Notes under the pieces: model-generated | What the model was told of the DNA's origin: nothing | The model's input: only the letters and a program-made list of their open reading frames with translations | The model's database searches: none | Program-made: the position numbers and the translations under genes | Part shown: one piece after another, positions 45,135-54,299 of the stretch | Numbering within the stretch: the first letter of the stretch is position 1 | How the letters are laid out: each line of letters opens with the position of its first letter | From: an uncultured Eubacteriales bacterium | GTDB lineage: Bacteria; Bacillota; Clostridia; Peptostreptococcales; Anaerovoracaceae | Length of the DNA: 64,000 nucleotides | NCBI GenBank assembly: GCA_900542565.1 | Contig: UQOC01000003.1 | Location: forward strand, 20,127 to 84,126 | Direction: 5' to 3'

Positions 45135-45779
45135 ATGCTAAAAAAAATAACTGCGTCCATGGTCATATTAGCCATGATCTTCGCCCTTGCAGGGTGCAGT
45201 TCCGATGAAGAAAGACCTGCTTTGGCCGCCGCAGCAATACCTGACAATGCTCAGGAAGGTACTTATAATGGATTTACCGCATCATATGACAGTGAAAAAT
45301 GGATATTTGACAGCAGTGTACTGAATGTTTTTGCCATATATGACAGGGAAACTGCTGAAGCTGGAAATCAAGGCACCAGATGCGATTATATAACCGTTGT
45401 CGACGGCGGAGAATATGCCGAGGAACTGACTGAGGACGATATGGCCACCATCGAAGCACAGCTGGAAAATGAGGGGGCCGAGATAATTTCAGATGAACTC
45501 ATGGATTTTGAAGGATCAACGGTGATCTTTTACGAGTCAAGGATCGAATTGACGGATACCATGATAGATCTTTATCTGGACAGCGGAAGGATCACTGAAC
45601 AGCAGATCGAAGAATACGGCGGCAGAGATGAGCTCAAGGCCAACGGTTCATCCAGTCAGATGGGTATGGCTGCTGTTGTTGACGGCCATTTTGTCATGGT
45701 GACCGGTACATATTATGCAGATCCGTCGGAAATACTTCCTGCCATACTTGTGCTTATCCAGACAGGACAGTTTGACTAG
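45135..45779 (+). CDS. putative lipoprotein
   Basis: A 214-residue protein with a lipoprotein signal: basic start MLKKITASM, hydrophobic stretch, and lipobox LAGC with Cys at residue 21. The mature part is acidic, with no family recognised. The segment YNGFTASYDSEKWIFDSS resembles secreted small domains of unknown role. It lies on the outer face of the membrane. A GGAGGT site precedes it and a long perfect terminator follows. Confidence 0.85.
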   Translation: MLKKITASMVILAMIFALAGCSSDEERPALAAAAIPDNAQEGTYNGFTASYDSEKWIFDSSVLNVFAIYDRETAEAGNQGTRCDYITVVDGGEYAEELTEDDMATIEAQLENEGAEIISDELMDFEGSTVIFYESRIELTDTMIDLYLDSGRITEQQIEEYGGRDELKANGSSSQMGMAAVVDGHFVMVTGTYYADPSEILPAILVLIQTGQFD

Positions 45780-45816
45780 TCCGATTCTGTCCTGTGGCAA
45801 GTAAACATAAAATACG

Positions 45817-45859
45817 AACACTCTATACAAATGGCCAGCCATTTGTATAGAGTGTTTTT
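45817..45859. terminator. terminator between lipoprotein and prfC genes
   Basis: A perfect 18-bp stem (45817-45834 with 45839-45856) with a 4-base loop and TTTTT at its end. Confidence 0.93.
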
Positions 45860-45909
45860 GCAAAGAGAAGATCAGCGGCATCATCAGGGATGAAAGCTGA
45901 TGTTCTTTT

Positions 45910-47478
45910 TTAGATATCAAAGGACTCAAGCAGCGTTATATCAGGATGCTTTTCAGCAAAATAATTCAGAGTGAATTGATTTGCAAAAAGTATTATCGGT
46001 CTTTGAAAATGGTCAAATACCAGCATTGTGCGTGAATCCAGAGCGGATTTTACAAGATCGGGATCGTTGGTTTTCACCCATCTTGCAAGAGAAAAATCCA
46101 TGCGGTCCATCCTGATCTTTGCATTATATTCATTTTCCAGCCTGTACTGGAATACTTCAAACTGGAGCTGGCCGACTGCGCCCACCACAACTTCGTTGTA
46201 TTGATTTTTATAGACCTGGATCGCGCCTTCCTGAGCAAGCTGGGCCACACCTTTCTGGAACTGCTTTGCCTTCATGGTATCCTTTGGGGTTACAAGAGCA
46301 AACATTTCCGGAGGGAAAGTAGGGAGCGGTTCAAAGAACAGGGGCTCTTTTCTGGTGGAAAGAGTGTCTCCTATCTGGTAGTTCCCTGTGTCGTATATGC
46401 CGATTATATCTCCGGCAATGGCTTCCTCTACATTTTCCCGGTGGTTGGCCATGAGCATGGTAGACTGGGCCAGTTTCATTTCTTTTCCTGTTCTGGAAAG
46501 GATAACCGACATACCTCTTTCAAAAGTCCCTGAGCATATGCGCAGGAAAGCCAGCCTGTCTCTGTGAGCCGGGTTCATATTTGCCTGTATCTTGAAGATG
46601 AAGCCGCTGAAAAAATCGTCCTCAGGGTCCACATAGCCGTCAGTGGTCTTTCTTGGACCGGGAGCAGGCGACATGTCCAAAAAATGTTGGAGAAAAGGAA
46701 CTGTGCCGAAGTCTGCCAGAGCTGACCCGAAAAATACGGGAGAAAGCTTTCCGGCAAGGACTGCATCCTCATCAAACGGATTGCCTGCACCCTGGATCAG
46801 TTCGATCTCATCCCGGAGTGACGAAAGATTGAGACCGGAGATCTGATCTTCCAGTTCAGGACCAAATACGCCTTTATCGCCGAGCTTTATGGTCTTGTCT
46901 GCTTTATAGAGGATAGCTTCATTTTTCAGCAAGTCATATATGCCCTCAAAATTCATGCCGCAGCCTATTGGCCAGGTCACGGGACTTGAAGGCAGGCCAA
47001 GGATATCCTCAAGTTCCTGTATCAGATCAAAAGGGTCTTTTGTTTCTCTGTCCAGCTTATTTATAAAGGTAAATACAGGGATCTTTCTCATGGCGCATAC
47101 CTTGAACAGCTTGCGGGTCTGCGCTTCTATACCTTTTGCTCCGTCTATTACCATTACGGCACTGTCAACAGATGTGAGTATCCGGTATGTGTCCTCTCCA
47201 AAATCGTTATGACCGGGAGTGTCCATTATGGAGATGACCTTGCCTTCGTAATCAAACTGCATTACAGAGGAAGTAACTGAAATACCCCTCTGCTTCTCTA
47301 TCTCCATCCAGTCAGATGTGGCGAACTTGTCGTTTCTCCTTGCCTTGACGGTTCCCGCCTGGCGTATGGCTCCTCCGTGAAGAAGAAGCTTTTCTGTTAA
47401 AGTGGTCTTTCCGGCATCGGGATGTGATATTATGCCGAAGATCCTTCTTTTTTGTATCTCATTGTGTCTTGTAGCCAT
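45910..47478 (-). CDS. prfC: peptide chain release factor 3
   Basis: A translation GTPase (522 residues) that recycles RF1/RF2 after termination. G1 is [15 protein letters not shown], the switch region holds [18 protein letters not shown]3 is [11 protein letters not shown] and G4 is NKLDRE. The start at 47478 ([12 protein letters not shown]) has AAAGGA upstream; the frame continues to 47505 without a site. It is divergent from the MATE exporter gene. Confidence 0.97.
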   Translation of the reverse strand: MATRHNEIQKRRIFGIISHPDAGKTTLTEKLLLHGGAIRQAGTVKARRNDKFATSDWMEIEKQRGISVTSSVMQFDYEGKVISIMDTPGHNDFGEDTYRILTSVDSAVMVIDGAKGIEAQTRKLFKVCAMRKIPVFTFINKLDRETKDPFDLIQELEDILGLPSSPVTWPIGCGMNFEGIYDLLKNEAILYKADKTIKLGDKGVFGPELEDQISGLNLSSLRDEIELIQGAGNPFDEDAVLAGKLSPVFFGSALADFGTVPFLQHFLDMSPAPGPRKTTDGYVDPEDDFFSGFIFKIQANMNPAHRDRLAFLRICSGTFERGMSVILSRTGKEMKLAQSTMLMANHRENVEEAIAGDIIGIYDTGNYQIGDTLSTRKEPLFFEPLPTFPPEMFALVTPKDTMKAKQFQKGVAQLAQEGAIQVYKNQYNEVVVGAVGQLQFEVFQYRLENEYNAKIRMDRMDFSLARWVKTNDPDLVKSALDSRTMLVFDHFQRPIILFANQFTLNYFAEKHPDITLLESFDI

Positions 47479-47499
47479 TTTAATTCCTTTCTTAAAAAA

Positions 47500-47544
47500 C
47501 AACATAGACTATCATACCATAAATGTTGAATTTGTAAACAACAT
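47500..47544. repeat. three alternating CAACAT half-sites at the prfC/MATE promoter
   Basis: CAACAT (47500-47505), ATGTTG (47523-47528) and CAACAT (47539-47544) alternate in orientation. The last two form a dyad with a 10-base centre that lies between the -35 and -10 boxes of the MATE promoter. The half-site is the same as in the array at 31801-32241. A shared regulator is possible; a six-base match may also be chance. Confidence 0.45.
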
Positions 47545-47554
47545 ATTGTATAAT
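47526..47554 (+). promoter_or_regulatory. sigma-A promoter of the MATE gene
   Basis: TTGAAT (47526-47531), a 17-bp spacer and TATAAT (47549-47554), 33 bases before the ATG; overlapped by the CAACAT dyad. Confidence 0.75.
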
Positions 47555-47586
47555 AATATGCCGAAACTTGCGAGAAGGAGGACAGG

Positions 47587-48987
47587 ATGGCAAAAGAGAC
47601 CAGACAGACAGCCGCAGAATTTGATCTGCAAGAACAGATAGAAGAAGAAAACAAAATGGGGACCATGCCCATAGGCAAATTGCTCATGAACATGGCGTGG
47701 CCTGCTATCTTATCAATGACCATAAATGCCATGTATAATGTGGTAGACAGTATATTTGTATCCAGGCTCAATGAAGATGCGCTGACAGCCGTTTCACTGG
47801 TAAATCCCATACAGCTCATGATAGTAGCTTTATCTGTGGGAAGCGGAGTGGGTATCAATTCGCTCATAGCAAGGAGACTTGGGGCAAAGAATCAGGAGGC
47901 GGCGTATAAAGCCGCCAGCACGAGCATAAGGATAGGACTGTTCAACTACCTGATCTTTCTTGTGATCGGCGTATTTTTTACGGAAATGTTCATATCAGGC
48001 TATGCAGAAAGAGGCACTTATATTTTCACATCAGCATGTAATTACATGGCCATAGTATGCATAGGTTCTTTGTTCACCAATATAGAGATCGTACTGGAAA
48101 AGGTGCTCCAGTCCACGGGAAACATGGTGGCTCCGATGCTTTGCAGCCTGACGGGGGCTGTGGTGAACATTATCCTGGATCCTATCCTGATCTTCGGATA
48201 TTTCGGTATGCCGAGGATGGAAGCGGCGGGAGCAGCTCTTGCAACAGTCATAGGACAGCTGTGTGCGATGCTCGTGGCTATGGTCATCGTATTAAAGGGT
48301 GAACATCTTGTAAAGATCCAGCTCAAAGGGTTCAAGATGGACTGGAAAGTGGTTGCCGATATATATAAGGTTGGCTTTCCATCAATAGTGATGCAGTCCA
48401 TCGGCTCTTTTATGATAATATTCTACAACATGATACTGGTGGCTTATTCCACCACGGCCGTTGCAGTCCTGGGTATATATTTCAGGATACAGTCATTTGT
48501 GTTCATGCCTGTGTTCGGACTGAACCAGGGAGCCATGCCTATCATAGGCTATAACTATGGAGCCCGCAACAGAGGGCGTATGATGGAAACCTATAAGGAA
48601 GCGCTGAAGGTAGCCTTTATCGTAATGGCTGCAGGTGTTCTGCTGTTCCAGCTGATACCTGCTCCGCTGCTGAGCATCTTTGATGCATCGGAAGATATGC
48701 TCAGGATGGGTGTTCCGGCGCTGAGGATAATCAGCATATGTTTCCTCCCGGCTGCGTTCGGCATAGTCACAGGGACGCTTTTCCAGGGGACAGGCCATGG
48801 CATGCTGAGCCTTTATGGCTCTCTCATAAGACAGCTTGTGGGCATACTTCCGCTGGCATATATCCTCATAAGGATAGGCGGGGTGACCCTGTCGTGGGCG
48901 GCTTTTCCGCTGGCTGAAATTTTAGGGCTGACATACAGTGCGCTGATGTTCAGGCGGCTGTATAAAAAGGAATTGTCAAAGATATAA
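47587..48987 (+). CDS. MATE family efflux transporter
   Basis: A 466-residue, 12-helix multidrug/toxin exporter driven by Na+ or H+. Typical sequences are AWPAILSMTINAMYNVVDSIFVSRL in helix 1-2, GVGINSLIARRLGAKN, GNMVAPMLCSLTGAVVNIILDPILIFG and PVFGLNQGAMPIIGYNYGARN. A 30-residue hydrophilic N-terminal extension is present. The substrate is unknown. An AAGGAGG site precedes the ATG. A dyad in its promoter suggests regulation. Confidence 0.94.
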   Translation: MAKETRQTAAEFDLQEQIEEENKMGTMPIGKLLMNMAWPAILSMTINAMYNVVDSIFVSRLNEDALTAVSLVNPIQLMIVALSVGSGVGINSLIARRLGAKNQEAAYKAASTSIRIGLFNYLIFLVIGVFFTEMFISGYAERGTYIFTSACNYMAIVCIGSLFTNIEIVLEKVLQSTGNMVAPMLCSLTGAVVNIILDPILIFGYFGMPRMEAAGAALATVIGQLCAMLVAMVIVLKGEHLVKIQLKGFKMDWKVVADIYKVGFPSIVMQSIGSFMIIFYNMILVAYSTTAVAVLGIYFRIQSFVFMPVFGLNQGAMPIIGYNYGARNRGRMMETYKEALKVAFIVMAAGVLLFQLIPAPLLSIFDASEDMLRMGVPALRIISICFLPAAFGIVTGTLFQGTGHGMLSLYGSLIRQLVGILPLAYILIRIGGVTLSWAAFPLAEILGLTYSALMFRRLYKKELSKI

Positions 48988-49008
48988 TCGATCATGTTAT
49001 CAAAATAT

Positions 49009-49043
49009 CGGCAAGTTTTAATTTAAAAGCTTGCCGTTTTTTT
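49009..49043 (+). terminator. terminator after the MATE gene
   Basis: CGGCAAG (49009-49015) pairs with CTTGCCG (49030-49036), extended by TTTTAATTTAAAA, then a run of eight T's. Confidence 0.9.
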
Positions 49044-49066
49044 ATTTAGAAAAATAGAAGAAGTAC

Positions 49067-49115
49067 TTGACATTTGTTAAAAAAAATATTATCTTAAAAA
49101 CGGAACGGCGTTCCG
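49067..49115 (+). promoter_or_regulatory. sigma-A promoter with IclR-type operator
   Basis: TTGACA (49067-49072), a 17-bp spacer and TATCTT (49090-49095) are followed at once by the perfect 15-bp palindrome CGGAAC-GGC-GTTCCG (49101-49115). Palindromes of this size and core are typical IclR-family operators, and an IclR gene lies in the same locus. The placement over the start site suggests repression. Confidence 0.78.
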
Positions 49116-49139
49116 AAAATAACGAAGGGAGCAAATTCG

Positions 49140-50300
49140 ATGCAGAGCAAATTCGTAGCTAAACGATACTGGAAAGAAGAAGTACCGGCTATGAGCCTGG
49201 TAGATGAACTCGCGTCAAAATATGACGATATCATTGATCTCAGCCTCGGTGATCCTGACCTGACAACCGATAAGATCATTATCGACAATGTGTATGAAGA
49301 TATGCTGAAAGGACATACAAGATATACCGAATTCAGAGGTGATAGGGAATTAAGAGCAGAAATAGCTAAGTTTTACGAAGAAGAGTATGGATTTCATATA
49401 GATGATACCGCTGTATATGTTACTGCCAGCGGCACTCATGCAATGTGCCTGGCCTTTTGTGCCATATTGGACCCGGGAGATGAAGTCATTGTTCATGGAC
49501 CATATTACCCTTATTATATCAACCAGATAGAGTTCGCTGGAGGCAAGCCGGTAATACTGGATTGTACCGAAGATGACTTTAAGATCAATCCTCAAAAGCT
49601 GGAAAGCCTCGTAAATGAAAGGACAAAAGCTCTGCTTCTAAACACACCTAATAATCCTACCGGCATGTGCGCCAGCAGAGATCTGCTTGAAGAAATTGCT
49701 TCTGTTGCGAAGGCAAAGGACATACTTGTCGTAGCCGATGATATTTATACAGCGTTTAGCTATAAGGAACCTTTTGTACCTATCATGACATTGGATGGTA
49801 TGAAAGACAGGACGGTTACTTTAAACAGCTTTTCAAAAGATTATACGATGACGGGGTGGAGGGTAGGCAACATCATCGCTCCGGAAAATATCATAAATGC
49901 AGTTAAAATCGTAAATGATTCCGTCATGTTTACAGCTCCTTCCATTTCGCAAAGAGCGGCGATATATGCCTTAAGGAACAGAAAGACTATCCAGCCGCCT
50001 ATGGTAGAGGAATACAGGAGACGGCTATTTTATGCTGCAGAAAGGATAAACAAAATAAAAAACCTTTCGACCCTTCCGCCACAGGGAACATTTTATCTGA
50101 TGGTGAATATCAAAAAACTCGGAATGAACAGCGTGGAAGCAAGCAAATTGCTGCTGGAAAAAGCGCATGTGTTGACGATACCGGGAATTTCATTTGGAAA
50201 ATGCGGAGAAGGATTTGTCCGTATAGCCTGCACGAGAGATCTAAATGTTCTTAAAGAAGCATTTGACAGATTAGAATCTGTTGAAGAGCTTGTAAAATAA
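49140..50300 (+). CDS. class I/II PLP-dependent aminotransferase
   Basis: A 386-residue fold-I aminotransferase. Substrate and PLP motifs: LSLGDPDLTT, YVTASGTHAMCLAF, NTPNNPTGM, ADDIYTAF and the PLP lysine in NSFSKDYTMTGWRVG; the arginine for the carboxylate is in FVRIACTR. It is the first gene of the operon controlled by the palindrome at 49101. Specificity is open; by context it may transaminate an amino acid produced from the imported compound. Confidence 0.9.
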   Translation: MQSKFVAKRYWKEEVPAMSLVDELASKYDDIIDLSLGDPDLTTDKIIIDNVYEDMLKGHTRYTEFRGDRELRAEIAKFYEEEYGFHIDDTAVYVTASGTHAMCLAFCAILDPGDEVIVHGPYYPYYINQIEFAGGKPVILDCTEDDFKINPQKLESLVNERTKALLLNTPNNPTGMCASRDLLEEIASVAKAKDILVVADDIYTAFSYKEPFVPIMTLDGMKDRTVTLNSFSKDYTMTGWRVGNIIAPENIINAVKIVNDSVMFTAPSISQRAAIYALRNRKTIQPPMVEEYRRRLFYAAERINKIKNLSTLPPQGTFYLMVNIKKLGMNSVEASKLLLEKAHVLTIPGISFGKCGEGFVRIACTRDLNVLKEAFDRLESVEELVK

Positions 50301-50315
50301 AAGGAGGATCACAAA

Positions 50316-51077
50316 ATGAAATCTATCAAGATGAACGAGTTAAGCTGGACTGAACTACAGCAGGAGATCAAAGCCGGAACAGGAATTATCCTGCCTGTTG
50401 GCGCAACGGAACAACATGGCGAACATCTGCCAATATGTACAGATTCGTTTTTCGCCGAAGAAATTGCATTGAAATCAGCCGAAAAGGCCGGACTGCTGGT
50501 TGCGCCAACCATCACCTACGGAACAAATTCTCTGCCATTATCCGGCGGCGGACAGGGATTTATTGGAACCGTATCTATCGACGGAGACATTTTTATAAGG
50601 CACCTTTCTAATGTGATCAGAGAACTGATGAGATTTGGATTCAAGAAGATCGTCATATATAACTGGCATGGCGAAAATGCGTCATATGTATGGGAGGCGG
50701 CGTGGCAGGCTACTGACCGAGGAAAAGAAACAAAAACAAAATTGCAGATTTTCACTCATGGTGTTGACGCATTTTCTGATGAAATATTAAACAAAGCGTT
50801 CGGCAATGATTTTCCGGGATGGAACAGGGATCACGCCGGCATACTTGAGACTTCGATGATGATGTATCTGAGGCCGGAGTATGTGGACGAGACGAAATTT
50901 AAAGATGAAATTTCAGAGGAATATCCATGGTACGAAGAACTGCCTATAAGACAGGCAGTTATCACGAAAAGCGGAAGCTTATGGAAAGAATCTTATTCCA
51001 CCGCGGAACTCGGAAAGCTTTTTTATGATTATATTGTTGAAGAAACAGTTAAGGCTTTAAAGGAATGTAAGGAGTGA
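50316..51077 (+). CDS. creatininase family amidohydrolase (copy 1)
   Basis: A 253-residue metal-dependent hydrolase of the creatininase family, which opens cyclic amides such as creatinine. Metal ligands are seen in GATEQHGEHLPICTD (E, H and D), in YNWHGENAS (H and E) and in DHAGILETS. The family also holds formamide and other amide hydrolases, so creatinine is only one candidate. Of the two copies, this one reads NWHGEN where creatininase has NGHYEN. It is 15 bases after the aminotransferase gene behind GGAGG. Confidence 0.9.
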   Translation: MKSIKMNELSWTELQQEIKAGTGIILPVGATEQHGEHLPICTDSFFAEEIALKSAEKAGLLVAPTITYGTNSLPLSGGGQGFIGTVSIDGDIFIRHLSNVIRELMRFGFKKIVIYNWHGENASYVWEAAWQATDRGKETKTKLQIFTHGVDAFSDEILNKAFGNDFPGWNRDHAGILETSMMMYLRPEYVDETKFKDEISEEYPWYEELPIRQAVITKSGSLWKESYSTAELGKLFYDYIVEETVKALKECKE

Positions 51078-51083
51078 TAAGAT

Positions 51084-51170
51084 ATGCCAGGTATATTTGA
51101 TGTTCTGCTGTTCCTATTACCTGCGGCAGGTGCGGTTGTTATTGCTTTTGTAAATTTTGTCAGGAGGTAA
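51084..51170 (+). CDS. 28-residue membrane peptide preceding the symporter
   Basis: MPGIFDVLLFLLPAAGAVVI followed by AFVNFVRR: a single hydrophobic helix. The ATG lies 8 bases after AAGGAGTG. Its TAA is embedded in the symporter's ribosome site AGGAGGTAAGAG, four bases before that start, so translation is tightly coupled. Tiny accessory peptides next to sodium:solute symporters are known in several families; this would be such a subunit. Confidence 0.65.
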   Translation: MPGIFDVLLFLLPAAGAVVIAFVNFVRR

Positions 51171-51173
51171 GAG

Positions 51174-52640
51174 ATGATCACCAAGATAATCGTTCTGTTA
51201 TTATATCTTCTGATCCTTTTGGCTATCGGTGTTTACACCTCAAAAAAGGCAAATTCATATGACGGCTTTAACCTTGCAGGCAGGGGAAACAACAAGTGGA
51301 TAGGAGGAATATCGACCCAGTCTGCTTCTACATCGGGATGGATGCTCCTGGCAATGCCAGGACTTGCGTATGCAGGAGGATTTTCAGTGGTCTGGACAAT
51401 AACAGGCTGGCTCGGCGGCAGTTTGATCAATTGGATAATCCTCGGAAAACGACTGAGAGTGGCCACAGAAAAATACGACGCCGTATCATGTACGGAGTAT
51501 TTTGAGAAGAGAACCGATGATAAGGCAGGTGTAATAGGAATAGTCTCAGCCATAACTATCGTGATATTGATGGCTATAAACTCATCGTCTGAGATGATAG
51601 GATTCGGAAAATTATTGACAGCTGTCTTTGATATCGACTATTCGCTGGCTGTAACGGTAGGCCTGATTGTGGTGGCAATTTACACTTTCCTGGGAGGCTA
51701 CATGGCTGTGAGCTGGACAAACCTGCTGCAGGGGACCCTGATGTTTCTTGCTCTCGCCATCGTGCCGACAGTAGCAATCGCCGATATCGGAGGGTTTCAT
51801 GATATGGCAGAAAATCTTATTGCCCAGGAACCTGACTTTTTCCACTTCTTAGGAGGTATGACAGAAGGCAAAGAAATAATCCTTTCATTATCTGGAGGAC
51901 TGGGTATCAGCTTGCTTTATCCGGGTATGGTACATGCGCTTACAGGCATAATGGCCATAAAAGACCCGAACGAGGTGAAAGATTCTGCGCTTATAGCGAC
52001 GATATGGGGCGCGGTAGCTCTCGTGGGAGCTTCAGGGATCGGCATGGCCGGCAGGGTGATATTTCCGCAGGCAGACGACCCTGAACAGGTATTCTTAATG
52101 CTGGGCGAAAAATACTTCCCTACGGTGATATTCGCTGTACTGGGAGCAGCGGTCATGGCGGCGATCTTATCATCGGTTTGTGCTTATCTGATCGTATCGT
52201 CGGCTTCCATAGGAGGATGTATTGCCAGAAAGTATGTGGGAAAAGAAAAAGTTGTTGTCATTATAGAAAAAGCGCTTATCATAGTCATAGCGCTGACAGC
52301 ATATCTACTGGCCTTTGGCGGAGGAAGTCTGCATACTATCACCATGTTTGCATCCTCAGGCCTTGGGAGCGCTTTCGGACCGCTGGTCATCTTCAGTTTG
52401 TTTACAGATAAAATAAACTGGAAAGGAGCTGTGGCCTCAATACTGGCAGGGCTTATAACCGTACTTGTATGGTTCTATTCGGGAATGTCGGATTACCTGT
52501 TTGAAGTGTTCCCGGGATTTATAGTAAGTTCCATTGTACTGCTGACTGTGAGCAAGGCCACAGGCGGACCTTCAAAAGAAGTCAGTGAAAAATTCCGCGA
52601 TTATATTGAAGCATACAGAAAAATCAATGAAAAGAGGTAA
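51174..52640 (+). CDS. sodium:solute symporter (SSS family)
   Basis: A 488-residue transporter with about 13 helices, PutP-like. N-terminal GVYTSKKANSYDGFNLAGRG, Na+-site region ISTQSASTSGWMLLAMPGLAY, and FLGGYMAVSWTNLLQGTLMF are family hallmarks, as are the helix-8/9 residues around LSSVCAYLIVSSASI. It is placed between two creatininase-family genes, so it probably imports their substrate with Na+. Confidence 0.93.
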   Translation: MITKIIVLLLYLLILLAIGVYTSKKANSYDGFNLAGRGNNKWIGGISTQSASTSGWMLLAMPGLAYAGGFSVVWTITGWLGGSLINWIILGKRLRVATEKYDAVSCTEYFEKRTDDKAGVIGIVSAITIVILMAINSSSEMIGFGKLLTAVFDIDYSLAVTVGLIVVAIYTFLGGYMAVSWTNLLQGTLMFLALAIVPTVAIADIGGFHDMAENLIAQEPDFFHFLGGMTEGKEIILSLSGGLGISLLYPGMVHALTGIMAIKDPNEVKDSALIATIWGAVALVGASGIGMAGRVIFPQADDPEQVFLMLGEKYFPTVIFAVLGAAVMAAILSSVCAYLIVSSASIGGCIARKYVGKEKVVVIIEKALIIVIALTAYLLAFGGGSLHTITMFASSGLGSAFGPLVIFSLFTDKINWKGAVASILAGLITVLVWFYSGMSDYLFEVFPGFIVSSIVLLTVSKATGGPSKEVSEKFRDYIEAYRKINEKR

Positions 52641-52644
52641 TGTA

Positions 52645-53406
52645 ATGAGAACCAGAAAAATGTGGGAAATGACTTGGATGGAGATGCGCGATGCGATCAA
52701 CGATAATGCAGGGATCATAATTCCCGTCGGAGCAACGGAGCAGCACGGACCACATTTGCCTGTGGCGACAGACTCGATCGTTGCGACCAAAACATCCATA
52801 GCACTGGCCGAAAAAAATAACCTTATTGTTGGCATGCCGGTCGTATATACATGTAAATCAAGACCTCAGACAGGAGGCGGGATGAATTTTATCGGCACAC
52901 ATGGCCTGAAAGGGCAGACATTCATAGATATGCTCTGCCAGGTAATCGAGGGATATATCAGATATGGTTTCAAAAGGATAGTCGTACTTAACGGTCATAT
53001 GGAAAACAGCAACCTGATATACGATGCTGCCTACCAGGCAATGGAGAATAAAACAGATGTAAAATGTGTTATCTTTGAAATGGCCTTTGATGAATTCCCT
53101 GACGATCTTATGAAAGATCTGTTCGGCGATGATTTTCCGGGATGGGGCTATGACCATGCAGGCATATACGAGACATCGATGCTTTTGTACCTTCAGCCCG
53201 AAATCGTTCAGTTTGAAAAAGCTGTCGATGACAGACCGGAGGAGATGGTATGGTATGATGTGCTCCCGATACCTGAAACCTTTTACAGCAAAAGCGGCTG
53301 TCTCTGGAAAACAAAACATGCTACAGCCGAATTGGGGAAACGGGTATGGGAAGCTCAGCTGGAAAGACTTAATCAAGCCATACAAAAGGAACTTCCAGTC
53401 AAATAA
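52645..53406 (+). CDS. creatininase family amidohydrolase (copy 2)
   Basis: A second 253-residue member, same length as copy 1 and clearly paralogous, with metal motifs GATEQHGPHLPVATD, LNGHMENSN and DHAGIYETS. It keeps NGHxEN, closer to true creatininase. Sequence outside the motifs has diverged a lot, so the two may act on successive or different substrates, or form a mixed oligomer. The start at 52645 follows AAGAGGT; the frame upstream overlaps the symporter gene and has no site. It is convergent to the IclR gene, with only 7 bases between. Confidence 0.9.
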   Translation: MRTRKMWEMTWMEMRDAINDNAGIIIPVGATEQHGPHLPVATDSIVATKTSIALAEKNNLIVGMPVVYTCKSRPQTGGGMNFIGTHGLKGQTFIDMLCQVIEGYIRYGFKRIVVLNGHMENSNLIYDAAYQAMENKTDVKCVIFEMAFDEFPDDLMKDLFGDDFPGWGYDHAGIYETSMLLYLQPEIVQFEKAVDDRPEEMVWYDVLPIPETFYSKSGCLWKTKHATAELGKRVWEAQLERLNQAIQKELPVK

Positions 53407-53413
53407 ACCTGCA

Positions 53414-54214
53414 TCATATGAGGTTTTTTTGTAGGTCCTCGACCATATAACTTGACTCTTCAAGAAGAGATGTGATCTTTTTGGCCGATGCAAGCAGATG
53501 AGTTTTGATCGTTTCACTTTTTGACAACATACGGGTTTTCGGCCCTGATACGCTTATCGCTGCGATGAGCCTGTGATTTGCGTCGTAAATCGGGGCCGAA
53601 AAACAGTAAAGACCGTATTCAAATTCTTCGTCATCGCACATTACAGATGTTTCAGCAAAAAAATCTATTGACTTTTTGAAGGAATCATAATCTATAATGG
53701 TATTAGAAGTGTATTTCTTCAGTGGACGATTGAAATATTCTCTAAGTGATGGTTCATCCTTGTGTGCAAGGATGATTTTGCCCATCGAGGAACAATGCAG
53801 ATCTGAAAGCGGAGATAAGCTTGTGACCAGAAGATATGCGCCTATAGATACATGGGCTATGGTAAGGACATAACCTCTGTAAGCCACTCCCACATTAGCG
53901 CTCTCTTCGACCTGAGAGGCAAGACTGTTTATTACAGGCTCAGCGATATTTTTAAGTGATAAGGATGATTTGACTTTATCACCATATATTATGAACCTTG
54001 GGCTCAAACTATACAGTTCGTTGTCATCTTTGATCAATAAGCCGCAATCGACCAATGTAGAAAGAATCCTGAATGTAGTTACCTTTGGAAGTCCCACGGC
54101 TTTTGATAGGGGGCTGACGCCGACAGGCGCTTCTGATTCAAAGACAGCATCAAGGATTTTGGATGCACGGGATATTGAACTTATATAGTCCTTATTTTTA
54201 TTTTGTTTATCCAT
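53414..54214 (-). CDS. IclR family transcriptional regulator
   Basis: A 266-residue regulator. The winged helix-turn-helix (ISRASKILDAVF ... GLPKVTTFRILSTLVDCGLL, about residues 14-62) leads to the IclR effector domain, with its conserved LHCSSMGKIILA and the late YGLYCFSAPIYDANHRLIAAISVSGP. The start at 54214 is set by GAGG on the minus strand; the longer frame to 54391 would be hydrophobic and has no site. It lies between the creatininase and ureohydrolase genes, on the opposite strand. The palindrome at 49101 is its likely operator. Confidence 0.92.
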   Translation of the reverse strand: MDKQNKNKDYISSISRASKILDAVFESEAPVGVSPLSKAVGLPKVTTFRILSTLVDCGLLIKDDNELYSLSPRFIIYGDKVKSSLSLKNIAEPVINSLASQVEESANVGVAYRGYVLTIAHVSIGAYLLVTSLSPLSDLHCSSMGKIILAHKDEPSLREYFNRPLKKYTSNTIIDYDSFKKSIDFFAETSVMCDDEEFEYGLYCFSAPIYDANHRLIAAISVSGPKTRMLSKSETIKTHLLASAKKITSLLEESSYMVEDLQKNLI

Positions 54215-54299
54215 ACTGTTCCTCACTTTATATAATACAGAAATATAACACAAAGAAATATGTTTTTCAATCAGAATCGAATATAAAAGAGGTGTAAAA

